A stretch of DNA of 64,000 nt, from the NCBI RefSeq assembly GCF_002843425.1, contig NZ_NKXO01000013.1, positions 1 through 64,000 on the forward strand. Direction: 5' to 3'. The position numbers were made by a program, and so were the translations under genes. The notes under the pieces were generated by a model, which had not been told where the DNA came from, made no database searches, and saw nothing but the letters and a program-made list of their open reading frames with translations. The first letter of the stretch is position 1. Each line of letters begins with the position of its first letter. The DNA comes from Raineya orbicola (GTDB taxonomy: Bacteria > Bacteroidota > Bacteroidia > Cytophagales > Thermonemataceae). Below are positions 34,826 to 44,771 of the stretch, one piece after another.

Positions 34826-37027
34826 ATGCTTACAAGATTTTATGCTTTTTGTTTAGCTTTTGTTGTAATTTTCTCGCTTCAAGCCCAAGAAAAAAAGCGT
34901 TTTGCATCACTTCAAGAGGCTTTAAGTTCGGGTGGAAAACTTTCGGGAAATTTTGGTCCCCGAAGTGTGAATTGGATTGAGGGAGGAGAAAAATTTTCGT
35001 TCATAGAAGGAGCAGGGCAAATCAAGGTTTTTTCGCCCCAAGACGGCAAAGAGGAAGTAATTTTCAGTGCCGCAGGCTTAAAATTTCCTGATAAAGACCA
35101 AAATTTCAACTATGTTTCGTTTCAGTGGTCAAAGGATAGCAAATACTTGCTTTTTCAAACGAATTTTCGTCCTGTTTATCGGCGTTCAGGGGTTTCGGAT
35201 TATTACTTTTATGATGTAAGCACGAAAACGCTCAAACTTGCTGCCAAAGATGCTCATTCAGCAGAGCTTTCCCCTGATGGCAAAAAAATAGCCTACGAAA
35301 AAGGAGGAAATCTATTTGTTTTTGACTTTGCTACGCAAAAAGAAACACAACTCACTACCGATGCCCAAGAAAATGTATGGAATGGGCGTTTTGGTTGGGT
35401 GTATGAAGAGGAGTTTGGTTTGGCACAGGCTTGGGAATGGTCGCCTGATAGTCGTTATATTGCTTTTTGGCAAACTGATGAACGAAACGTCCCTATCTTT
35501 CAGATGACTGATTACAGCGGACTTGCCGATACTTACGAAAAACTTCCTTATCCCAAAGTTGGCAATAATAACCCGCTTGTAAAAATCGGAATGATTGATG
35601 TAGAAAAAAATCAGCGTACTTGGGCAAAAGTAGATTTAGGCGATGGTTATATTCCTCGTATCTATTGGACATCTGTTTCGGGGCAATTGGCTGTAATGCA
35701 CCTTAATCGCAAGCAAAATCATCTGAAACTTTATTTTACGAATGTGCAAACAGGTGAGGCAAAGCTCATTATGGAAGAAACTTCCAAAGCGTGGATAGAT
35801 GTGTTTGATTTCTTTGCAGGAATTATGCATTATGCGTTTTTTCCACAAGGGTTGCAAGAGTTTTTTTGGATTTCGGAGCGAGATGGTTTTGCTCATTTAT
35901 ACCGATACGATTATAATGGAAAATTGCTCGGGCAAGTTACCAAAGGTAATTGGGAAGTAGTTTTTGTACATAATGTTGATGCCAAAAACAAAAAAATATA
36001 TTACACTTCTACTGAAGTCTCCCCATTGGAAAGACATTTGTACGAAATAGATTTTTCGGGGAAAAACAAACGCCGTCTTACACAAACAGCAGGCAGGCAT
36101 ATTATTGATTTTTCGCCCAATAGTAAATATTATTTGGATAGGTACTCCAACACTACCACACCTACTCAGGTAGAACTTTGGGAAGTGGGAAAAAATCCTA
36201 AAATGCTAAAAAAGCTCGTAGATAACGCCGAAGTGTCTAAATTCATTCAGGAAAATGCTTACTCTCCAAGAGAACTGACAAATTTCACTACCTCTGACGG
36301 ACAAAAAATAGATATTTATCTTGTAAAACCGCTCAATTTCAATCCTACACAAAAATACCCACTTTTATTGAACATTTACGGCGGACCAGGGGCTCAAAGC
36401 GTCTATAATGAATTTGGGAGAGATGCTTGGGAGCAATATTTAGTCCAACAAGGCTATGTTGTGGCAAGTGTCAATAACAGGGGCAGTGGGGGGTATGGTT
36501 ATGCTTTTGAAAAAATTGTGTATGAACAACTTGGCAAGTATGAAAGTAAAGATTTTGCTGAAACGGCTCAATTCCTTGTAAAACAGGGTTTTATAGATGC
36601 AAATCGCATAGCTATTCGTGGGCATAGTTATGGGGGATATATGTCATCTTTCACAATACTGAATTATCCTGATATTTTCAAAGTAGCGATTGTGGCGGCA
36701 CCCGTTACGGACTGGCGTTTGTATGATAGCATTTACGCCGAGCGTTATATGGGGCTTTTACCCGAAAATGATGCCAAATACGTGGCTTCTTCTTGTATGA
36801 ATTACGCCCAAAACCTAAAAGGTAAAATGCTGTTAGTACATTCGGCAATGGACGAAAATGTACACGTAAAACATACTTTTCAACTTGCAAAAGCTCTTAT
36901 AGATGCAGGCAAAGACGCTGATTTGCGTATATTTCCTCCGGGTAATCACGGCGTAGCGTACAGCTGGCAAAGTCGCTTGCTTTTGTTCCAACTTTATACT
37001 GATTATTTGGAAAAACATTTGAAATAA
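34826..37027 (+). CDS. Dipeptidyl-peptidase IV-type S9 serine peptidase
   Basis: Exported peptidase that removes X-Pro or similar dipeptides, important for peptide-feeding Bacteroidota. 733 aa with a signal peptide (1-20, ending LQA). An eight-bladed beta-propeller (DPPIV_N) covers about 90-440 and contains the double-Glu substrate anchor WVYEEEF (Glu194-196). The alpha/beta hydrolase domain has the nucleophile Ser601 in GHSYGGY, Asp676 in MDENVH and His708 in GNHGVA. Most DPP-IV proteins have GWSYGG; the Trp-to-His change is a small variation. Stands alone before murA. Confidence 0.92.
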   Translation: MLTRFYAFCLAFVVIFSLQAQEKKRFASLQEALSSGGKLSGNFGPRSVNWIEGGEKFSFIEGAGQIKVFSPQDGKEEVIFSAAGLKFPDKDQNFNYVSFQWSKDSKYLLFQTNFRPVYRRSGVSDYYFYDVSTKTLKLAAKDAHSAELSPDGKKIAYEKGGNLFVFDFATQKETQLTTDAQENVWNGRFGWVYEEEFGLAQAWEWSPDSRYIAFWQTDERNVPIFQMTDYSGLADTYEKLPYPKVGNNNPLVKIGMIDVEKNQRTWAKVDLGDGYIPRIYWTSVSGQLAVMHLNRKQNHLKLYFTNVQTGEAKLIMEETSKAWIDVFDFFAGIMHYAFFPQGLQEFFWISERDGFAHLYRYDYNGKLLGQVTKGNWEVVFVHNVDAKNKKIYYTSTEVSPLERHLYEIDFSGKNKRRLTQTAGRHIIDFSPNSKYYLDRYSNTTTPTQVELWEVGKNPKMLKKLVDNAEVSKFIQENAYSPRELTNFTTSDGQKIDIYLVKPLNFNPTQKYPLLLNIYGGPGAQSVYNEFGRDAWEQYLVQQGYVVASVNNRGSGGYGYAFEKIVYEQLGKYESKDFAETAQFLVKQGFIDANRIAIRGHSYGGYMSSFTILNYPDIFKVAIVAAPVTDWRLYDSIYAERYMGLLPENDAKYVASSCMNYAQNLKGKMLLVHSAMDENVHVKHTFQLAKALIDAGKDADLRIFPPGNHGVAYSWQSRLLLFQLYTDYLEKHLK

Positions 37028-37088
37028 GAAAGTAAGCGTAAAACTCAAAATCTTGAATTAAAAAACAAAAATTCTAAAATTTACATAA

Positions 37089-38396
37089 ATGTCTGCTTTT
37101 CAAGTTATTGGAGGTAAATCATTTAAAGGAGAACTAAAAGTACAAGGGGCAAAAAATGAGGCTCTGCAAATTTTGTGTGCAGTTTTGCTCACCCCCGAAC
37201 CTGTGATTATACATAATATTCCACAAATTCGTGATGTGCTTAAACTGATTGAAATTTTACAGGATTTAGGAGTAAAAGTAGATAAAATCAATTCACACTC
37301 ATATCGTTTTGAGGCTCGCAATATCAATTTAGAGCATTTGGAAACTCCTGCCTATACGCAAAAGGCTTCGGCTTTGCGAGGTTCTATAATGATTTTAGGA
37401 CCCTTGCTTGCCCGCTTTGGCAAAAGTAAAATTCCTAAACCAGGGGGCGATAAAATTGGTAGGAGGCGTCTGGATACGCATTTTTTAGGGTTTCAGGAGC
37501 TTGGGGCGAAATTCAACTACAACTCTAAAACCGAATTTTACGAAATAGATGCCACTAACTTGCAGGGTAAATACATTTTGCTTGATGAGGCTTCGGTTAC
37601 AGGAACAGCAAATATTATTATGGCGGCGGTACTTGCCAAAGGTACTACTACAATTTATCACGCCGCTTGTGAGCCATACATTCAGCAACTTTGTCGTATG
37701 CTTTGCCGAATGGGTGCTAAAATTTCGGGAATTGGCTCTAATTTGATTACAATTGAAGGTGTAGAAAGCCTACAAGGCACTGAACACACAATTTTACCTG
37801 ATATGATTGAAGTAGGGAGTTTCATAGGGCTTGCCGCTATGACTGCCTCTGAAATTACCATTAAAAACTGCGGAATAGAGCATTTGGGGTGCATTCCGAG
37901 AGTATTCGGTAAGTTGGGTATTCAGATGGAACTGCGTGGTGATGATATTTATATTCCTGCACAAGAACATTACCAAATTAGCACTTTTATTGACGGCTCT
38001 ATCTTGAAAGTTGATGATGCTCCTTGGCCCGGTTTTACTCCCGATTTGCTTAGTATTGTATTGGTTACTGCTATTCAAGCCGAAGGCACCGTACTTATTC
38101 ATCAGAAAATGTTTGAAAGTCGCTTGTTTTTTGTGGATAAACTTATTGATATGGGGGCTCAAATCATTCTCAATGACCCCCATAGAGCTACGGTAATTGG
38201 CATCAATAGGAAGTATCCTTTGCGAGGTATCAAGATGAGTTCGCCTGATATTCGGGCGGGGGTGGCTTTGCTAATTGCCGCTCTTTCTGCCGAAGGAGTA
38301 AGCATTATTGAAAATAGCGAACAAATTGATAGAGGCTACGAAAACATAGACGGCAGATTGAATGCTATCGGTGCAGAAATTCGGAGAATTTCTTGA
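37089..38396 (+). CDS. murA: UDP-N-acetylglucosamine 1-carboxyvinyltransferase with Cys-to-Asp active-site variant
   Basis: First committed enzyme of peptidoglycan synthesis; transfers enolpyruvate from PEP to UDP-GlcNAc. 435 aa. GAKNEAL (20-26) holds Lys22 and Asn23, and the loop LLARFGKSKIPKPGGDKIGRR (shown by its key residues Gly119, Gly120, Asp121, Arg125) corresponds to the E. coli loop with Cys115 in PGGCTIG. Here the cysteine is Asp121. This change is known from other bacteria to keep activity and remove the fosfomycin target. RGSIMILGPLL and DIRAGVALLIAAL are further family motifs. No second murA is in the window. Confidence 0.96.
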   Translation: MSAFQVIGGKSFKGELKVQGAKNEALQILCAVLLTPEPVIIHNIPQIRDVLKLIEILQDLGVKVDKINSHSYRFEARNINLEHLETPAYTQKASALRGSIMILGPLLARFGKSKIPKPGGDKIGRRRLDTHFLGFQELGAKFNYNSKTEFYEIDATNLQGKYILLDEASVTGTANIIMAAVLAKGTTTIYHAACEPYIQQLCRMLCRMGAKISGIGSNLITIEGVESLQGTEHTILPDMIEVGSFIGLAAMTASEITIKNCGIEHLGCIPRVFGKLGIQMELRGDDIYIPAQEHYQISTFIDGSILKVDDAPWPGFTPDLLSIVLVTAIQAEGTVLIHQKMFESRLFFVDKLIDMGAQIILNDPHRATVIGINRKYPLRGIKMSSPDIRAGVALLIAALSAEGVSIIENSEQIDRGYENIDGRLNAIGAEIRRIS

Positions 38397-38652
38397 TTTT
38401 TTAATAAATTGATTTTCAATATTTTATATTTTTTTTCAAAAAAAAATATAAAAATTTTGGTTACTTTTTCTTTCCCTGAATGTATCTATGTTTGATTTTA
38501 ATTAAACAACTATTCTCTTATTTGTATATTCATACAAATTGAACCTATTCTTTTACAGATTATTCTTATAAGTATCATTTTTATTAGTTCTTACACTTTT
38601 TTATTGATTGTAAGAAAAATAATCAGCTTTTTCCACTAAAAACTAATATTGT
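38397..38652. other. 256-base AT-rich spacer between murA and the T9SS protein gene
   Basis: Contains a 15-bp pure A/T inverted repeat (38422-38436 with 38439-38453), a small palindrome ATTTGTAT-ATTC-ATACAAAT (38520-38539) and a TATGTTTG box (38487-38494) whose nearest TTTG is 27 bases upstream, too far for a standard promoter. Likely the control region of the following gene, but no site is certain. Confidence 0.4.
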
Positions 38653-41487
38653 ATGAAAAAGTCTCATTTTTTATTTGTGTTACTGCTACTCTCTTTTACA
38701 TTTAGCAAAGCTCAAACTATTTACGTTTCACCCACGGGTAATGATACCAACGCAGGAACAAGTTGTACAGACGCTAAACAAACCCTTTCTGCCGCTATTG
38801 CCGCTGCTCCTGCGGGAGGGACGGTATTTGTTTGTACAGGAAGTTACACAATTACCAGCAATGTGGTCATCAATAAACCGCTGACCTTATTGGGGGATAC
38901 TCCTCAACCTATTTTTACTATGTCGGGTGCTTGTGAAAGCATTTTGGTAGTAGCCTCTCCTAATGTTACTATTCAAAATCTGCACTTACGAGTTAATGGA
39001 GCAGGCGGAACAAGTACCAATGGAAGGCACGGTATTTTTGTAGCTAATCATGGTGTGCCGGGAGCTTACAATAATTTGCAAATTATAGGTAATACCATAG
39101 AAAACATAAACCCTGCCCCGATGAGTGTAGATATGCACGCTTATGCTATACGTTTCGCTGATAATAACATTATTTCTTTTTTAGTTGGGAATAATCAAGT
39201 TACAATACAAAATAATACCATACCTGGAAACCCTGCCGCTTTTGCCTTTTTTAGAGTAGGAATTAGGAGTATTGGAAATTATGGCACTATAACCAATAAC
39301 AACATTCAGGGAGGAGGTTTGTATGCTATTCAATGGGGGGATTTAACGGGAAATGTAAATATTACTTCCAACAACATATCTGCCATAGCCCAAGCAGGTG
39401 TTGAAATCAATATTCCTGTTGCTACTGCTACGGTGAATATCAATAACAATAATTTAAGCGTACCTGCTTTTGTTCCTGATGCTTCCTCTTTTGCCGTGAT
39501 TGAAATTAAAGATAATTATCTTGGCTCGGTAGTTAATATTCAAAATAATACGATTTCAGGGCACCCAAATGTGGGTATCTGGCTGGGGCGTTCAAGAAAT
39601 GTAAATATTATAAGTAATACTTTTACGCCTCGTCTTACTTCTACTACTTTTAATCATCTGATAATCAATACCAAAAATCGCACATTTTCTGTTTCAGCAG
39701 GCTCGCCACTGACAGTGCAAAATATTTCAATTCTTGATAATACCTTTCATCACAGCACAAGTGTGGGAGGCACGGCTATTGCCTTTGCCAATCATCATAG
39801 TGGGGCGGTACCTGCTTTTAACAATATCACGATTGGCTCAGCAACTCAAAGAAACCGCTTTCACGCTAACATTGCTCGTTTTATAGCATTAGACCCCTTC
39901 TATGGAAATACTGATGCGGTTGTGCTTACCTTGCCATTAGGGGCATTTCCTAATCCTTTTACTTCTATCTGGACAACAGGTATGCCCTCTACTACAATGG
40001 CAAGTGTAAATACAAACTTTAACGCAGTAAACAATGAGTTTGACGTAGGTTCAGGCTTGCAAACTCCACTTTCTATGAGCAACCCAGACCTTATTCTTTT
40101 AGAAAATCGTATTCAGCACGCCATAGATTATGGAGCTTTGGGCTTTGTAACCGTCAAACCTAATCACGTTTTTGTAACGCAACAAAGTTTTATAGCTCCT
40201 GCTTTTACGACATCTCCGCGTATTCGTAGAGGAACGAATGTAATCAGTGCCGATGGTTTTACGCTCAATGTTGAGCAAGGTTCTTACACCGATGATGGGT
40301 CTGCTACTGACCGACCTCTTACAACTTACAATACCGATTTTGTGCCTGTGGGAGCAATGCCTGTGATTAGTGAAAATTGGGAACTCAATGGAACAGGCAA
40401 AACCCTGAATATGCTTGGCGATTTAACTATCAATAACCAAATGATTTTCACAGATGGATTTGTGCAAACAAACACAAATACTTTGTATTTTTCGCCTACA
40501 GCTATAGACCCTGCGGTTAATCCTACTACGGTTGGAGAAAAAAATAATAGTCGTATTTTAGGACGTGCCCGAACTATTCGTAATGTGGGTACAGGTGCTT
40601 TTGATTTTTTAGGGCTAAATCTGCCCGCAGGAGCTGATATAGGAACGCTTGACCTTTTGCGTGTTTCTGATGCCGCAGGCATTCAGACCGTAGGAACATT
40701 TACTTCTATTGCTTGTACGTGGTATATTCAGCCTTCTGTGGCAAATGGCAGAAACGGTGTAGAGTTTCGTTGGCTTCCCGCCATTAACAATGGGAAAAAT
40801 ACTAATCAGCTACAAGTATGGCGTAATAATGGCACTGTGTGGGAAATTCGTAGTACGCCTTTCATAGCACCCAGCACCAGTCCGTTGATTACAAGCATAC
40901 CTATCAATGTAACGGCTTTTTCACCTTGGACAATCTCTGATATTGTTAATCCTTTACCCGTAGAATTTTTAAGTATTCAAGCTCGCTACAACGAAAATCA
41001 TATCCCTGAAATTTTATGGAATACGATGAGCGAAATCAATGCCGATTTTTATGAAGTAGAAAGAAGTTTTGATGCCAAGGATTTTGTAAAAATTGTTCAA
41101 ATTTCTGCTAAAAAGAAATCTGAAAATCGCTATGTGGTTGAAGATAGAGGTTTAGGTAATAAAATAACGGGTAAAATTTACTATCGCATCAAGCAGGTTG
41201 ATAAAGATGGAAAATTTACTTATTCTCGCATTGTTTCGCTTTCAACTGAAAAATCTAATTTATTAGCGGGCATTTATCCTAACCCTACACGTGATATTCT
41301 GTACTTGAATAGTTTGCAGGAAAGATTGGAGGTAAAAATCCAAGATTTGTACGGCAGAACTTTACAAGTGATAGATGTAAAATTTGGTGAAAATCAAATA
41401 AATTTCTCTCATATGCCACAAGGAGTGTATTGGATAGAAGTGAAAGGGGCAAGTTTGCGAGAGCTGTATAAGATTGTTAGAAATTAG
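38653..41487 (+). CDS. Large secreted beta-helix protein with T9SS sorting domain
   Basis: Cell-surface or extracellular protein, 944 aa. Residues 1-20 are a signal peptide (ending SKA). Residues 21-330 carry a right-handed parallel beta-helix: a start TIYVSPTGNDTNAGTSCTDA like other pectate-lyase-fold proteins, then many Asn-rich rungs (NNLQIIGNTI, VTIQNNTIPG, NITSNNISA, VNINNNNLSV). Residues about 400-770 are a beta-rich region with a repeated-strand look. From about 775 there is a Fn3-like domain (LPVEFLSIQARY ... YRIKQVDKDGKFTYS), and the last 75 residues are a T9SS sorting domain (GIYPNPTRDILYLNS ... GVYWIEVKG). No catalytic residues were recognised; polysaccharide binding or adhesion is possible. 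A terminator follows. Confidence 0.87.
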   Translation: MKKSHFLFVLLLLSFTFSKAQTIYVSPTGNDTNAGTSCTDAKQTLSAAIAAAPAGGTVFVCTGSYTITSNVVINKPLTLLGDTPQPIFTMSGACESILVVASPNVTIQNLHLRVNGAGGTSTNGRHGIFVANHGVPGAYNNLQIIGNTIENINPAPMSVDMHAYAIRFADNNIISFLVGNNQVTIQNNTIPGNPAAFAFFRVGIRSIGNYGTITNNNIQGGGLYAIQWGDLTGNVNITSNNISAIAQAGVEINIPVATATVNINNNNLSVPAFVPDASSFAVIEIKDNYLGSVVNIQNNTISGHPNVGIWLGRSRNVNIISNTFTPRLTSTTFNHLIINTKNRTFSVSAGSPLTVQNISILDNTFHHSTSVGGTAIAFANHHSGAVPAFNNITIGSATQRNRFHANIARFIALDPFYGNTDAVVLTLPLGAFPNPFTSIWTTGMPSTTMASVNTNFNAVNNEFDVGSGLQTPLSMSNPDLILLENRIQHAIDYGALGFVTVKPNHVFVTQQSFIAPAFTTSPRIRRGTNVISADGFTLNVEQGSYTDDGSATDRPLTTYNTDFVPVGAMPVISENWELNGTGKTLNMLGDLTINNQMIFTDGFVQTNTNTLYFSPTAIDPAVNPTTVGEKNNSRILGRARTIRNVGTGAFDFLGLNLPAGADIGTLDLLRVSDAAGIQTVGTFTSIACTWYIQPSVANGRNGVEFRWLPAINNGKNTNQLQVWRNNGTVWEIRSTPFIAPSTSPLITSIPINVTAFSPWTISDIVNPLPVEFLSIQARYNENHIPEILWNTMSEINADFYEVERSFDAKDFVKIVQISAKKKSENRYVVEDRGLGNKITGKIYYRIKQVDKDGKFTYSRIVSLSTEKSNLLAGIYPNPTRDILYLNSLQERLEVKIQDLYGRTLQVIDVKFGENQINFSHMPQGVYWIEVKGASLRELYKIVRN

Positions 41488-41502
41488 CAAATAAAAATCA
41501 CA

Positions 41503-41532
41503 AAAGTCCTCTGCAAAAGAGGACTTTTTTTT
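41503..41532 (+). terminator. Rho-independent terminator after the T9SS protein gene
   Basis: AAAGTCCTCT (41503-41512) pairs with AGAGGACTTT (41518-41527), loop GCAAA, with a run of eight T at 41525-41532. The A-rich 5' side makes it potentially bidirectional. Confidence 0.88.
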
Positions 41533-41552
41533 ATTTTTGTCCAAAAATATAA

Positions 41553-41837
41553 ATGCTTCAAGATTTAGAGCAACTTCAAAATCATCTGCAAAAGCATTGC
41601 GAAGATTTTACGCCACAAGCACTCCTTTCTTGGGAAGAGTTGCGAAACTATCTTTTGTTTTTTGTGAAAAATCTTTTGCACAAAGCTCCTGAACGTCTCT
41701 TGCAAGTGGCTTATCGTTTAGATTTGCCTGAAAATGAATTTTCGGAGGCTTTTGCCAAACAAGATGCCGAAAAAATTGTTGAAATCATACTGCAAAGAGA
41801 ATTGAAACGATTAGAGTTCCGTAAAAAATACTCTTAA
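41553..41837 (+). CDS. Unknown small protein, 94 aa
   Basis: No family named. The protein is helical and charged: LEQLQNHLQKHCEDF, SWEELRNYLLFFVKNLLHKAPERLLQVAYRLDLPE and a basic end RELKRLEFRKKYS. The segment around PERLLQVAYRLDLPENEF resembles short conserved Bacteroidota proteins that occur beside DNA-repair or metabolic genes, but I cannot name it. It begins after a terminator and ends 11 bases before uvrA, so it is probably the first gene of the uvrA transcript. Confidence 0.65.
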   Translation: MLQDLEQLQNHLQKHCEDFTPQALLSWEELRNYLLFFVKNLLHKAPERLLQVAYRLDLPENEFSEAFAKQDAEKIVEIILQRELKRLEFRKKYS

Positions 41838-41848
41838 ATTGTCTGCAT

Positions 41849-44719
41849 ATGCAATCAGCCGTTGAGTTGCCAAAAGAAAATTTTGAAAATCTTTCTGCCA
41901 AAGAATTTATTTTAATCAAAGGTGCTAAACTGCACAATCTCAAAAATATTGACGTTGCCATTCCTCGCAATAAATTAGTAGTAGTAACGGGGGTTTCAGG
42001 TTCGGGCAAATCATCTTTGGTGTTTGATACCCTTTTTGCCGAAGGGCAAAGAATGTACGTGGAGAGTTTGAGTGCTTATGCAAGACAATTTTTAGCCCGT
42101 ATGCAAAAACCCGAAGTAGAATACATCAAAGGGGTTTCACCTGCTATTGCCATTGAGCAACGTGTAAGTTCCAAAAATCCTCGTTCTACCGTAGGCACAA
42201 CCACTGAAATTTACGACTACCTCAAACTGCTATATGCTCGCATAGGTAAAACTTTTTCACCTATTTCGGGCAAAGAAGTACGCAAAGATACCGTAGATAG
42301 TGTTACAGAGTATATTTTTTCTTTTCCCGAAGGACAAAAAATTATCATAGCCAGTCCTTTGAAAAATCTTTCAGACCGAACTCTTGAAACAGAGTTGCAA
42401 ATCTTGCTACAAAAAGGCTTTACAAGGATTCTGATAAATGATGAAGTTGCATTTATTGAGGAGTTTTTGGAGCAAAAAAGTGAAAATTTAGCCCAAAAAT
42501 ACTGGGAAAATATCTTTGTACTCATTGATAGAACTGCGGTAAAGCATAATGATGAGGAAAGCCGCTTTCGTATTGCAGATTCGGTACAAACGGCATTTTT
42601 TGAAGGTGCAGGAGAGTGTTTAGTGGATTTTGTTGGGGTTGAAAAAAAGTTCTTTTCCGATAAATTTGAGTTAGACGGGATTACTTTTGAAGAGCCAAGC
42701 ATTCACTTTTTCAATTTCAATAATCCTTATGGAGCTTGCAAAACTTGCGAAGGTTTTGGTAATGTGTTAGGAATTAGCGAAAAACTTGTTATTCCCAATC
42801 CTAATCTTTCGGTATATGAAGATGCTGTAGCTCCTTGGCGTACCGAAAAAATGAGCGAGTGGAAAAAAGAATTTATGCGTAAAGCAACTCTGCTTTATGA
42901 TTTTCCGATTCATAGAGCCTACAAAGACCTCTCCGAAGCAGAAAAGGATTTGCTTTGGCAAGGTAAAAAAGCTAAAAAAGAAAAAGACACCATTTACGGC
43001 ATCAATGATTTTTTCAAGTTTTTAGAAAGCGAAAGCTATAAAATTCAATATCGGATTTTGTTGTATCGTTACCGAGGTCGTACTACTTGCCCCGACTGCA
43101 AAGGCACACGCATACGCAAAGATGCTTCTTTTGTGAAAATTAACGGAAAATCTTTGCACGAATTACTGCTGATGCCTGTGGAAGAAGTAGCAGAGTTTTT
43201 TGATAAATTAGCTCTTGATGAATTTGAGCAAAAAGTAGCTAAACGTATTCTTACGGAAATTCGCAATCGCTTGAATTACCTTTTGAAAGTAGGTTTAGGC
43301 TACCTGACACTCAACAGAGCTACGGCAACGCTTTCTGGTGGTGAGTTTCAGCGTATTAAACTTGCTACGGCATTGGGAAGTGCTTTGGTTGGCTCAATGT
43401 ACATTCTTGATGAACCAAGTATCGGTTTGCACCCTCGCGATACACAAGAATTGATTGAGGTTTTACTTCAACTTCGCAATTTGGGTAATACCGTAGTTGT
43501 GGTTGAGCACGAAGAAGAACTAATGCAAGTAGCAGATTACATTATAGACATCGGTCCCGAAGCGGGGGCAAGAGGAGGACAAATTATTTTTCAGGGCAAT
43601 AAAAATGATTTTGATACTAAAAAATTCCCTTTGTCTAAAACTTTGCAATATTTAAGCGGAAAAGCTGAAATTCCTGTACCTGCATTTCGCCGTAAGTGGG
43701 CAAATAGCATTTGGGTAAAAGGGGCAAGAGAAAACAATTTGCAAAATATTGACGTACAAATTCCTTTGGGGATTTTTTGTGTAATCACGGGTGTTTCGGG
43801 TTCGGGAAAATCTACTTTGGTGAAAAGAATTTTAATGCCTGCTCTTTCTAAACATTTTGACCTCACGTTCTCCGATGAAAATGAGGTAGGAGCTTATGAT
43901 AGCTTGGAAGGTGATTTGAATTTGCTTTCAGGTGTAGAATACATAGATCAAAACCCTATCGGTAAATCTTCGCGTTCTAATCCTGTTACCTACTGCAAGG
44001 CGTATGATGCGATTAGAGAACTTTTTGCCGCTCAACCGCTTGCTAAAATAAGAGGATACAAAGCAGGGGCTTTTTCGTTTAATGTAGAAGGAGGTCGCTG
44101 TGAAGTCTGTAAAGGGGAAGGTGAGGTAAGGATAGAAATGCAATTTATGGCAGATATTTTTGTGCCTTGTGAGGCTTGTAAAGGCAAACGTTTTATAGAG
44201 AGCATTTTAGAAGTTACTTATCAAGGAAAAAATATTACCGAGGTTTTAGATTTGACCGTAGATGAAGCCATAACATTTTTTCAGAAAGAGTCTAAAATTA
44301 TAGAGCGTTTGAAACCTTTGGAAAAAGTGGGTTTGGGTTATGTAAAATTGGGGCAATCGTCTGATACTCTTTCGGGTGGTGAGGCTCAAAGAATTAAGTT
44401 AGCTTCCTTTTTAGATGCCAATTTGAGTAAGAAAGGTAAAAAACTTTTTATATTTGACGAACCCACGACAGGATTGCATTTTCAAGATATACAAAAACTG
44501 CTCACAGCTTTGCAGTTGCTTGTAGAAAATGGAAATTCTGTGCTTGTAATTGAGCATAATGTAGAGATTATCAAAAATGCCGATTGGATTATAGATTTAG
44601 GACCCGAAGGTGGTAAGCGTGGCGGGAAAATTTGCTTTACAGGCACTCCTGAACAAATGGTAGCTCTTTTATCTGAAAATTACACGGCAAGATTTTTAGC
44701 AAAAAAGTTAAAAAAATAA
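41849..44719 (+). CDS. uvrA: Excinuclease ABC subunit A
   Basis: Damage-recognition ATPase of nucleotide excision repair; forms a UvrA2B2 complex on DNA. 956 aa, normal size. Two ABC modules: first Walker A VTGVSGSGKSS with signature LSGGEFQRIKLA, second Walker A ITGVSGSGKST with signature LSGGEAQRIKLA and Walker B LFIFDEPTTGLH. Zinc-binding Cys pairs are seen as CKTCEGFG, CPDCKGTRI and, in the second insertion, CEVCKGEGE ... CEACKGKRF. The intact canonical order leaves no doubt. uvrB and uvrC are not in the window. Confidence 0.98.
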   Translation: MQSAVELPKENFENLSAKEFILIKGAKLHNLKNIDVAIPRNKLVVVTGVSGSGKSSLVFDTLFAEGQRMYVESLSAYARQFLARMQKPEVEYIKGVSPAIAIEQRVSSKNPRSTVGTTTEIYDYLKLLYARIGKTFSPISGKEVRKDTVDSVTEYIFSFPEGQKIIIASPLKNLSDRTLETELQILLQKGFTRILINDEVAFIEEFLEQKSENLAQKYWENIFVLIDRTAVKHNDEESRFRIADSVQTAFFEGAGECLVDFVGVEKKFFSDKFELDGITFEEPSIHFFNFNNPYGACKTCEGFGNVLGISEKLVIPNPNLSVYEDAVAPWRTEKMSEWKKEFMRKATLLYDFPIHRAYKDLSEAEKDLLWQGKKAKKEKDTIYGINDFFKFLESESYKIQYRILLYRYRGRTTCPDCKGTRIRKDASFVKINGKSLHELLLMPVEEVAEFFDKLALDEFEQKVAKRILTEIRNRLNYLLKVGLGYLTLNRATATLSGGEFQRIKLATALGSALVGSMYILDEPSIGLHPRDTQELIEVLLQLRNLGNTVVVVEHEEELMQVADYIIDIGPEAGARGGQIIFQGNKNDFDTKKFPLSKTLQYLSGKAEIPVPAFRRKWANSIWVKGARENNLQNIDVQIPLGIFCVITGVSGSGKSTLVKRILMPALSKHFDLTFSDENEVGAYDSLEGDLNLLSGVEYIDQNPIGKSSRSNPVTYCKAYDAIRELFAAQPLAKIRGYKAGAFSFNVEGGRCEVCKGEGEVRIEMQFMADIFVPCEACKGKRFIESILEVTYQGKNITEVLDLTVDEAITFFQKESKIIERLKPLEKVGLGYVKLGQSSDTLSGGEAQRIKLASFLDANLSKKGKKLFIFDEPTTGLHFQDIQKLLTALQLLVENGNSVLVIEHNVEIIKNADWIIDLGPEGGKRGGKICFTGTPEQMVALLSENYTARFLAKKLKK

Positions 44720-44727
44720 GAAAAAAA

Positions 44728-44758
44728 TTTGCAAAAAATGTTTTTATTCGTAAATTTG
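44728..44758 (+). promoter_or_regulatory. Promoter of the rimP-nusA-infB cluster
   Basis: TTTG (44728-44731), 19 bases, TAAATTTG (44751-44758), an exact consensus fit. Transcription would start near 44765, leaving a leader of about 55 bases that holds the hairpin at 44772-44793. Confidence 0.7.
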
Positions 44759-44771
44759 CAACGCAAGTTTG

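Noticed and set aside
38422-38453. 15-bp inverted repeat after murA as a terminator
   Set aside because: Stem is only A-T pairs with a 2-base loop; such a hairpin is weak and is expected by chance in poly-A/poly-T DNA.
42217-42702. 161-codon minus-strand frame inside uvrA
   Set aside because: Fully inside uvrA on the opposite strand, Ser-rich composition typical of antisense frames.
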